A DNA stretch of 64,000 nucleotides from Cryoendolithus antarcticus. Its lineage: Eukaryota > Ascomycota > Dothideomycetes > Cladosporiales > Cladosporiaceae. The position numbers and the translations under genes were made by a program. The first letter of the stretch is position 1. The number at the start of each line of letters is the position of its first letter. Positions 56,430 to 64,000 of the stretch are shown here, piece by piece. A model generated the notes under the pieces. That model had not been told where the DNA came from and did no database searches. It saw nothing but the letters and a program-made list of their open reading frames with translations. Where the stretch lies: the NCBI GenBank assembly GCA_002077065.1, contig NAJO01000001.1:1178001-1242000 (forward strand), in the 5' to 3' direction.

Positions 56430-58639
56430 ATGAAGGGTTTCAGACAGCGAGTGGTGAGTTCTCTCGCCGCAGCACCCCTCCAGCACCTGCATGCGCGCCA
56501 TCTCCTTAGTGCGCAGTCTATTGATCCCCTTCTCTAACGCAGTCCGAACAGCTGTCGCGCTCACGAGATAAAGATCGGGAGGGTAACAAACTCGCAAAGA
56601 AGAAAGACGCGGGCTCTTCGGGCACTGCCTCACCCCTCACCGGCACACAATCCCCCGCTGGCTCCACTAATGCCACCCCTACCTCCTCAACATCAAATCT
56701 CGTCGACGCGAGAGGAAAGCCGCAGACGGGGACGGAGGGTCCCACACAGTCACATGCCGGCGCGCCAGCACCTGGGCCACCGGGTATGGGCGCCAATGCA
56801 CCTGCAGGACAGAGCTTCGCACAGCAGCATCACAGCTTCGGTGCTGGAGCTCCGACAGCACAAGCGCCGACGCATACACCTGGCAGGCTAGGCCCGCTAC
56901 CGCCGAGTGTAGTCATCAGCCCCAGCGCACCTGTGAGTTGGGATGAAGTACAGCGAGGTGATGTGCAAAGCTGACACGGAACAGCATGTTCCATCTCCAG
57001 GCGCCACCGAGACCATGCCGCAAGACCTTGCGCCTCCCAAAGCTGGAACGAAAAGCCACCTCTTCGCTGGTCTGCAAGCCACACCCAAAGACGTTGTACC
57101 AGAAGGCGTCCGAACACCGAAACGACAGCACTCTTCAAGATTTGACGTCTCGAACCAAAGGGAGCGTGACATAGATAAGCTACCTGGCTTCCATGAGGTT
57201 CCGCCAAACCGAAGACAAGAGCTGTTCATGCAGAAGCTAGACCAATGCAACATCATCTTCGACTTTAACGATGCGTCGGGTGATATGAAGAGCAAGGAAA
57301 TCAAGCGCCTGGCTCTGCACGAGTTGCTGGATTATGTGGCGCAGAATCGACAAGTCATCTCGGAAGCGATGTACCCGCGAGTGGTGGAGATGTTCAGCAA
57401 GAACTTGTTCCGACCCATACCTCCGCCTATGAATCCACAAGGCGAAGCTTTCGACCCGGAGGAAGACGAGCCAGTGCTCGAAGTCGCATGGCCGCACATA
57501 CAAGTGGTTTACGAGTTCTTCCTACGTTTCATCGAGAGTCAAGACTTCAACACGAACTACGCGAAGCAGTACATCGATCATGGCTTCGTTCTGCAGCTGC
57601 TCGAGTTGTTTGACTCCGAAGACCCTCGAGAACGCGACTTCCTGAAGACAACACTGCACCGTATATACGGCAAATTCCTGAACTTGCGCTCCTTCATCAG
57701 AAGGAGCATCAACAACGTGTTTTTCCAATTCATCTACGAGACTGAGCGATTCAATGGCATCGCGGAGTTGCTCGAGATACTTGGATCCATTATCAATGGC
57801 TTTGCGCTACCGCTGAAAGAGGAGCACAAGCTGTTCCTCACGAGAGTGCTCATACCGATGCACAAGGTGAAGTCGCTCTCGATGTACCACCCGCAGCTCG
57901 CGTACTGCATAGTGCAGTTCCTTGAAAAGGACGCGGCTTTGACAGAAGAAGTAGTCCTGGGACTGCTGCGATACTGGCCAAAGACCAACTCGACCAAGGA
58001 GGTGATGTTCCTGAATGAGGTGGAGGACATTTTCGAAGTCATGGACCCGAGTGAGTTCGCGAAGGTACAAGAAGCTCTTTTCGGCCAGCTTGCGAAGAGC
58101 GTGTCAAGTCCGCACTTCCAAGTCGCGGAACGGGCACTCTACTTCTGGAACAACGAGTACTTCTGCAACTTGGTCGGCGACAATGTGGAGGTAATCTTGC
58201 CGATCATGTTCGCGCCGTTGTACGAGAACTCAAAGGGCCATTGGAACAGGTGAGCAAAACCCTGCCCAAACACGTTCATCCAATGTACTGACAACACCAC
58301 AGAACAATCCACGGCATGGTCTACAACGCCATGAAACTATTCATGGAAGTCAACCCGCAACTCTTCGACGACTGCTCCCACGAATACACCGAGCAGCAGA
58401 ACAACGCCGAGAACGTCAAGCAGCAACGGCAAGCCAAGTGGGATCGCCTCACAGCTCTTGCAGAAAGCATGAAGAATTCATCCGCTGCAACGCAGCAGCC
58501 GGCTCTCACGAACGGCGTTGCTGCGCAGCCGCGATCGCTTGCGCAGGGCCGGAGTCCGGGCTTGAGGTTGGATGATGTGGAAGGGCGGGAACGGCTGGAG
58601 CGGTTGAGGCTGGACGATGAGCGGAGGGCTGTGCGTTAG
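56430..58639 (+). CDS. RTS1: PP2A regulatory subunit B56 (Rts1/Par1)
   Basis: Four exons: 56430-56453, 56543-56932, 56985-58249 and 58303-58639, 671 residues. Introns have GTGAGT/GTGAGC donors. Exon 1 is only eight codons (MKGFRQRV). Exon 2 is a disordered Ser/Pro/Gly-rich leader. Exon 3 holds the B56 HEAT-like fold ([95 protein letters not shown]). Exon 4 completes it with [20 protein letters not shown] and a charged tail. B56 directs PP2A to substrates with LxxIxE motifs, for example at centromeres and in stress responses. Confidence 0.95.
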
Positions 58640-59171
58640 GGATGCCGGGTCTCTGTTGGGAAGGCGAGAGGGGTGAGCGTCAGTGTCGGCGTGAAGCTCT
58701 GATGGGCGCACGCGATCGCCTGATAAAAGTGCTTGCGCGAGCAGCGCTTGGTTGGGATGTGACCTACCAGTGAGGCGGTGTCCTTTGTGTGGATGACTTT
58801 CTGTGCGTTCAATGGCGAATTATGGAAAGGGCAAATGCATACAGGTTATGGGATTAGGGAAATGTGCGAGGGTAGCGCGAGCCTACTTATTCTCCGTACT
58901 CTTTTGTCCTACCTATCCACTTTTTAACGTGCCTGGAATCAGCGCTTGAGATGAAATTCACGATGGCTGGGTCGCATAGGTGTGTTCTTTTGCACAGATG
59001 ACGGTCGGCTCAAAGGGCGGAGCAGCGACGTCGCAACAAGCCCCATCATCATACAATCGATCACTGAGAAATCAGGACGCCTACGGAAGGCCCATCACTG
59101 TGAGGCTGTGTAAGCAAAATCTCTCAAGCGTGCAGCATACTATTTACCAATGTCGCGATCGGCTCAAAGAG
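58640..59171. other. Intergenic, 532 bp
   Basis: Spacer between the PP2A gene and the U6 promoter. No gene is supported. Confidence 0.5.
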
Positions 59172-59178
59172 TATATAG
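59172..59178 (+). promoter_or_regulatory. TATA box of the U6 snRNA gene
   Basis: TATATAG placed about 27-28 nt before the inferred U6 start, the usual spacing for Pol III U6 promoters. Confidence 0.7.
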
Positions 59179-59276
59179 TCAGTTTTAGATTTCTCCTGGT
59201 GGACTTCGGTCCATTTGGTCAATTTGAAACAATACAGAGAAGATTAGCATGGCCCCTGCACTAAGGATGACAGTGA

Positions 59277-59287
59277 GTTCGAACCCC
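59277..59287 (+). promoter_or_regulatory. B-box-like element inside the U6 intron
   Basis: AGTTCGAACCC is one mismatch or less per half from the Pol III B-box consensus GGTTCGANTCC. It starts three bases into the intron. B-box matches within U6 introns are known from fission yeast. It would recruit TFIIIC. Its function here is inferred. Confidence 0.65.
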
Positions 59288-59352
59288 GCGCTTGACGCTT
59301 CATGCACACGTATTGACTTCCTTCACAGCATGCAAACAAAGAGTGCTACAAG

Positions 59353-59358
59353 TTTTTT
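59353..59358 (+). terminator. Pol III T-run terminator of U6
   Basis: Six T on the + strand directly after GCTACAAG, the expected RNA polymerase III stop and 3' oligo-U of U6. Confidence 0.8.
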
Positions 59359-59874
59359 CGAATGTTTTTGGGCCTCAAGTGGATCATGCGGTGCATCGTT
59401 CTTTTGGTGCGAATATTCGATGCCTAGCCTACGTGGTTAGCAATCCGCAGTTCCGCGCACCAAGTCTAGTTCGTCGCTGTTGGTACACAGCTCTAGGACC
59501 TAGCCTGCGCTGACGCCGCGTGCACCGAAGTCAGCGAGCATAACAAAGCGACAACGTCGCAGCGGTGACAAGGCCGACATTTTTTGCGCAGACACTGAGC
59601 AGCTGGATTTGATGATGCCGCAGAAGTGGCAAGTGACAACGATGAAGAAACGGCGACATACGGAGCCACGCATGTATCGACAGTAGGAGGACAGTCAGCC
59701 GACGTTGCGAGATGACACCGTACATTGTAGTATACTGTTTATCGAGAATATATACGAAATGCTGAGATACCCACGAGAGACCCAAATTGATCAGTCTTCA
59801 TCCGACTTCGAGGAATGAGGAGTTCGTCCGTCAGTAGATTGCCTCCTGGCCGTTATCACTCACACAAACACAGC
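59359..59874. other. Intergenic, 516 bp
   Basis: Between U6 and the 3' end of the C2H2 gene. No ORF, tRNA or further snRNA was recognised. Confidence 0.5.
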
Positions 59875-61281
59875 CTACATATCCACCCTCGGTCTCTTAC
59901 TGCTTCTGGACCGTTGCTGGGAAGCTGCTCGCCGGGTGATTGTAGTTGTACTTCTACCAGTCTGACTTAGAAGGACGTCCGCGCCGCTTCGTAGCCCGGA
60001 TGCAGTCTCGGTCGAAGGGCGTACGTTGGCAGTGTGCCCATGTTTGTAGTGATCAGCGCGGTGCTTGAAGTATCCGTCCCAAGTCCGGAACTCGTAGCCG
60101 CACACTCGACTGGCGAGAGACATGTTGGGCAGATCACAGGAGCCCCCACGAGGGTCTGCTTCGGCCTTGTACGAGGCTTCGATGACCGCTTCGTAATCCA
60201 GGCCGGCTTCGTGGCTATCGACGAGATGTGTACGAATCTTGTCTCTGCGGTAGTGGATGAACACTTTGTCCTGGCTGACATCTGCGCTCAGACAGAGGCA
60301 GCACAAGTATACATGCTGTGGTCGACGTAGCTCGATATGGCGTCTCCAGTCTCCCTCCTTCTTGTGAACAAGGCTACAATCGGGTCAGATGCAGGGGAAG
60401 TTGCCCGCTTGGGATACAGCGCCCTTCGTATTGCAAACCTGTTTGCTCCGACAGTCGGTGAGGTACGCCTGTATGACGCGGTCTCCCAGGCGCTGCTTAG
60501 CACCAGATTGTTTCGCAAAGCATATGACGACTTGGCCAGACGAATGGCAGGAAGTGGACGCGACCGGAAGCTGTACAGCCGCAGGTTCCAGTCGTCGCTG
60601 GACATAGTATAACGAGATCTGGTCCTCATCTACTCCGTGTGCGGCAGCTATGTCCGCGGTGATCTTCGGATGTCGCCAAGGCTCAACGCCTTTTTTTATC
60701 CAAAGTCTGATCAGAGACTCAAGCATGGTCTTGATCTCATCATCGAGCTCCTCTACCTCAGCATTTGAGTACATCGGGTTGTACCCCTGCGACGGCCGGT
60801 ATCGACACGGTGTGTCCGAGTAGTTGGTGCCGAAATTGTCCAAGCCCATGCCGTTGATGTAGTCTGTGCCACAGGCGAGGGTGTCCGGCGTGTTGGCAAC
60901 TGGCAGATGTTGATTGGGAAAGGCATGAAGGGAACGATCAGAAACCTGACCAAGTGTGGCGCTGGGCGATAATCCGTACAAGGGTGAGCTATGATCTACA
61001 ATGCCGGGCGAGCCAGCGTGGAAAGATGGAGGAGCAGGAGTAGAGAGTTCCTGGACTTGAGTAAGTACACACACACATATATAGCAGGACCAAAGCGAAC
61101 TCACTGAGGGTGATATGGTCCGTTCGCCCAGGCCGCTGCTGGAACTACTGTCATGACCGTGTATCCATTCCGGTGTGAGCCCAGTGGCTGGGCTCGGATT
61201 AGCAACGCGGGCTTCATGCGCACGTTTGGCTGCATTAGCGATATTGAGACTGATCCTTGAGTTGGTGGATGTCTCAGTCAT
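59875..61281 (-). pseudogene. C2H2-type regulator gene with a single internal stop
   Basis: Exon 1 is 61281-61105 and exon 2 is 61050-59875, with a 54-nt in-frame intron (GTGAGT...GTCCAG). Together they read 450 codons with one interruption, TGA at 60387-60385. Around it the frame reads FPCI-stop-PDCSLVHKKEGDWRRHIE and continues with VYLCCLCLS and DKIRTHLVDSHE, a C2H2 finger series. The stop sits where CxWPxC fingers have Trp, so TGG to TGA is the simplest cause. Upstream are a disordered part and a helical block (MLESLIRLWIKKGVEPWRHP, AAAHGVDEDQISLYYVQRRL) like a homeobox-type or winged helix. A basic RSSKRPRVDM ends it. A recent pseudogene is likeliest; a strain-specific stop or sequencing error is possible. 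Confidence 0.65.
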
Positions 61282-62092
61282 AGCTTGGCTTGGTGAGGCG
61301 TTTATGGTGTTACATAACACTGCTGCTGCACAGCACTGGCTCGGTCTGCTGCGTCGAGCTGTTGATCCGGAACGCAGCCACCGGTGAGAGTGGAAAAATG
61401 CCCAAATGTCGTGGAGCGATGAGAGCGTAGGAAAGAAGGCTAGGGCGAGAAACAGAGCGAGCTGCGATTAGCGACTTACCTTGGGCGGTGCTGGTGGCCT
61501 TTGTGGTGACCATGGCAGACCCTACTCCTGGAGCCCTGCTGGCGCCCTGGGCGCCATGAAGGCAGCTTGTTACGTCCCGCAAGATGGACGGATATGGAGT
61601 TCTGAGTACGCGACAAGCACACTTGACATGTTCAATCGCCGAACGCAGTGCCTGAGGTGGTTGTCGTGGCTTGAAAAGGCCGTTCGTCGCTCCAGAGTGA
61701 CATAAAATCGTGCGAGGCCGCTTATGAGGCATGCTTTCGTTCGGGACTGCGCCCACCAGTGCCCTCCAGCGCCCTTCGTCCTGAGGTTGTCATGGGGCCC
61801 CAAAGCGCCCGACAATCGGCTGATGTATCAACCTCGCGTGATGCCGCGTCGTCATTATCTGCTGTCCTGAAGGCGGGTTCGGCCACGATTGATGGAGTAG
61901 TCAACGAGGCCAGAACAGCTGAAGTCGGGGAGCGATGTTGGCTTGTATCGGAACTACAATGTACCGACTGGCCAACAACGTGTGGGAACAAACACCAGTC
62001 GTCGATACACCCTGGCAACGCCAAATAGTTCGGCACTGGAAGGTACGCGCGACATTGGGACCTGGTCATGATACTCCGGAGTTGTTGATAGT
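61282..62092. other. Divergent spacer, 811 bp
   Basis: Between the C2H2 gene and the auxilin-like gene. Overlapping ORFs on both strands (for example 61310-61756 minus, 61722-62168 minus) show no motif. No gene is supported. Confidence 0.5.
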
Positions 62093-64000
62093 ATGGACGA
62101 TCTGCTGGGGGAAGACTGGCAAAGTGCTGCCAAGCCGACTGCACCGAAGCCGTTGACATTGACAGCAAGATCCGGCGCCTTTACTCCGCAATACAGCGCA
62201 GCATCTGGCACTGCGTCACCGAGCAATATCAGCAGACCATCGAGCACCGTCAGTGGTACTGCCTCGCCGAACGGGAAGCCGGGCAAGGATGTCTTCGGCA
62301 ACTTGACCGCATTGAAGTCCCAGAAGTTCGGAAGCAAGCTGTCCATATTGGAGAAGCAGCGGCGACTCGATGAGGAGAAGCGACGACAACATGATCAACA
62401 GGCATCGCTCTGGGACAGCCTCGGCAGTGGACGAGGGACACCTGAAGTCAGAGGAACATCCCCAGACCCTGCAGTCCAATCCAGCAACGACGAGGACGAT
62501 ATACTGGCAGCCTTCGACAAGAATGCGCCCGTCGATCGAGCAAGCCACTACCCTCCTCCGTCATCGGTGGCGAGCGGGGTGAGCACACCAGCCGATCTGG
62601 CTGTCCGGCCTGCTGCAACAAGCGTCTCTCACGCAGCATTCGATGATGACGACGATCCGTTTGGGCTCGCAGAGGTACCGAAGGCGAGCAATGGACACGC
62701 GAAGCCACCAAGGAGCTTCGTCGGCGGCGACGATGACGATGTGCTTGGTGACCTCGCCAAGCCGGTGTCTCAGATCGCTCCTGTTGCACAATCGACGAGC
62801 AGTACGGAGGCACGTGATTGGTCGGCTGTCATCAATCGCGACGAGGAGACCGTAGACCGTTCATTAGCCGAACTTATAGAGATGGGCTTCGCACCTGAAT
62901 CAGCTCGACTAGCACTCAGCGAAAGCAATGGAGATGTGCAGGCTGCGGTTGGCTGGCTCTTGCGTCAAGCGCACGAAGAATCGAAACGTACCGCCAAAGA
63001 CGAGGCTCAGCGGCGCAGGCGAAGTCTCCAGACGGATAGTAGGAGCCCACCGCGACGGCGACGTCAAGACGAGCAATCATCGTCTCGGCAACGTGACGAT
63101 AGATCACCCGCAAACGGTACAGACAAGGATCCAGCGCAAGTCGCTGCCGAGCTCGGCAACAAGCTGTTCAAGTCGGCCAATTCTATCTGGAAGGCTAGTC
63201 AGAAGCAGATGGCCAAGACGATGGCAGACTTCCAACAAGAACGTGATTCAAGTCAGCCAAGATGGATGCAGGAGGCGACGAGTGGCGAGTCGAGTCGTGC
63301 AAGTAGTCAGCCGCGCCAACCACCACGTTCAGCGCCTCGAGCGACACAGGTCTCAACCCTTGATATCACTAACGAAGCTGCCATGCTCGATGCACCTCGT
63401 GAGCCTCGACCCTCTCGTTCAGCGACACCCGCGAGCGGCGATGAGATTGCAGGAGGCCGTCCGAGCGCAGAATCACGGTCAGACGTGGCAGCTGTCAAGC
63501 CGAGATCGATTCGCCACGAGCAGCCCATGGCTCCGAAGCCAATTGCAAAGCTCAGTCGTCAGGCTGTTGAGGAGCAGACAGCTGAGGCATATGTCAGTCC
63601 TGCACGTAGGAAACGACCAGTGCCAAAGCCGGAGCCAACACCAGAGCCTGAGGTGGATCTATTTAGCCCGGCGCCTACCCTCCCTGCGAAATCAGTCGCG
63701 ACGGATTTGTTCAATACAAGTCCTGCAGCGACAGCCAAGCCGACGAGCGTCCCGCGGCCCAGCATACCACCTCGTAAGGTGCCAATTATCTCGTCAGCCG
63801 TGCTCTTGAGTTCTGCCGCCCATCGCAAGAAAGGCGGAGATGCATTCAAGCGCGGCGACTACGCATCGGCGCACGAGTCGTACACCGCAGCCCTTTCGAG
63901 CCTACCACCTACGCACCCTATCACCATCATTGTGCTGAGTAACAGGTCTCTCACCGCACTCAAGACCGGTGACGCGAAGATGGCCGTATCAGACGCGGAG
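62093..64000 (+). CDS. SWA2: Auxilin-like J-protein (Swa2 type), 3' end beyond window
   Basis: From the ATG at 62093 the frame stays open to the last base, 636 codons, with no stop. The start MDDLLGEDWQSA and several D-rich short motifs (DDDDDPFGL, DLFSPAP, DLFNTSP) look like clathrin- or adaptor-binding sites. A UBA domain is at about residues 253-295 (LAELIEMGFAPESARLALSE). After a long disordered region, the TPR domain begins near residue 575 (HRKKGGDAFKRGDYASAHES and ITIIVLSNRSLTALKTGDAK). UBA then TPR, with a J domain expected next, is the order of yeast Swa2/auxilin, which uncoats clathrin vesicles with Hsp70. The J domain is not visible, so this rests on order. Confidence 0.85.
   Translation, partial: MDDLLGEDWQSAAKPTAPKPLTLTARSGAFTPQYSAASGTASPSNISRPSSTVSGTASPNGKPGKDVFGNLTALKSQKFGSKLSILEKQRRLDEEKRRQHDQQASLWDSLGSGRGTPEVRGTSPDPAVQSSNDEDDILAAFDKNAPVDRASHYPPPSSVASGVSTPADLAVRPAATSVSHAAFDDDDDPFGLAEVPKASNGHAKPPRSFVGGDDDDVLGDLAKPVSQIAPVAQSTSSTEARDWSAVINRDEETVDRSLAELIEMGFAPESARLALSESNGDVQAAVGWLLRQAHEESKRTAKDEAQRRRRSLQTDSRSPPRRRRQDEQSSSRQRDDRSPANGTDKDPAQVAAELGNKLFKSANSIWKASQKQMAKTMADFQQERDSSQPRWMQEATSGESSRASSQPRQPPRSAPRATQVSTLDITNEAAMLDAPREPRPSRSATPASGDEIAGGRPSAESRSDVAAVKPRSIRHEQPMAPKPIAKLSRQAVEEQTAEAYVSPARRKRPVPKPEPTPEPEVDLFSPAPTLPAKSVATDLFNTSPAATAKPTSVPRPSIPPRKVPIISSAVLLSSAAHRKKGGDAFKRGDYASAHESYTAALSSLPPTHPITIIVLSNRSLTALKTGDAKMAVSDAE

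Larger units (their letters stand above)
59200..59358 (+). ncRNA. U6 spliceosomal snRNA with an mRNA-type intron
   Basis: The 5' stem-loop GGACTTCGGTCC is followed by ATTTGGTCAATTTGAAACAA, then the ACAGAGA box (59235-59241), the AGC triad region, CCCCTGCACTAAGGATGACA and a T6 run at the end. These are near-identical to U6 of other eukaryotes. After GATGACA (59273) a GTGAGT donor begins. A 56-nt insert ends in TTCACAG at 59329 with TTGAC as a possible branch. The 3' part CATGCAAACAAAGAG then resumes. Spliced length is about 100 nt, normal for U6. Fission yeast and some other fungi also have an intron in U6. The exact 5' end is uncertain by 1-2 nt. Confidence 0.93.

Noticed and set aside
60388..60480. 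Intron ending at TTGTAG that would remove the TGA of the C2H2 gene
   Set aside because: Only a weak donor fits the phase, and splicing would delete the first Cys pair of the finger.
1..64000. CRISPR arrays, rRNA, integrated virus or intact transposon
   Set aside because: No regular spacer repeats, rRNA core motifs, integrase/transposase or reverse-transcriptase motifs, or long terminal repeats were seen.

Overview
The window is nuclear DNA of a filamentous ascomycete. Genes are dense and lie on both strands. Introns are mostly 50-80 nt with GTRAGT-type donors and CTRAC/CTGAC branch sites. The gene set is typical of fungi: Zn2Cys6 and C2H2 regulators, GH28 and GFA proteins, and a fungal type of ceramide glucosyltransferase. 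A Dothideomycete of the Mycosphaerellales/Capnodiales kind fits best, but this is inferred from protein character and not from a search. No CRISPR array, rRNA, convincing tRNA or intact transposon was seen.

Layout. 0-6.5 kb: 3'-truncated RWD/IMPACT gene (YIH1-like), splicing factor PRP45, a single-pass membrane protein with a proline-rich repeat, a small ankyrin protein, and an unknown protein with a duplicated 33-residue motif. 8.2-17.2 kb: XRN1 exonuclease with a 4-nt first exon, HAT2 (RbAp46/48) with a long leader intron, and the APC/C subunit CDC16. 17.5-22.2 kb: an island of three decayed genes, two convergent F-box-like paralogues and one C2H2 gene. 22.4-28.4 kb: ceramide glucosyltransferase and a GFA protein on a 135-bp shared promoter, an intronless coiled-coil gene between two diverged direct repeats, and a two-exon unknown gene. 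30.8-36.5 kb: NOB1 and a five-exon SPX-EXS protein (SYG1/XPR1). 36.5-41.4 kb is gene-poor and precedes a Zn2Cys6 regulator (41.4-44.3 kb). 46.7-53.7 kb: GTR1 (Rag GTPase), a secreted GH28 enzyme, SDH3, archaemetzincin and COX6. 54.0-64.0 kb: a TFIIIC subunit, PP2A B56, a U6 snRNA gene interrupted by an intron, a C2H2 gene with one internal stop, and the 5' part of an auxilin-like gene that runs off the end.

Links between genes. Much of the window serves RNA metabolism: PRP45 and U6 in the spliceosome, XRN1 in decay, NOB1 in 20S pre-rRNA cleavage, and TFIIIC for Pol III genes. The TFIIIC subunit gene lies about 3.4 kb from the U6 gene, whose intron carries a TFIIIC-type B box. Nutrient signalling is represented by GTR1, SYG1, PP2A-B56 and the IMPACT-like gene. 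Respiration is represented by SDH3 and COX6, both with a CCAAT box about 100 nt upstream. I saw no gene cluster that looks like a dedicated new pathway. The most unusual items are the U6 gene structure, the HAT2 leader, the repeat-flanked coiled-coil gene, and the decayed F-box/C2H2 island.
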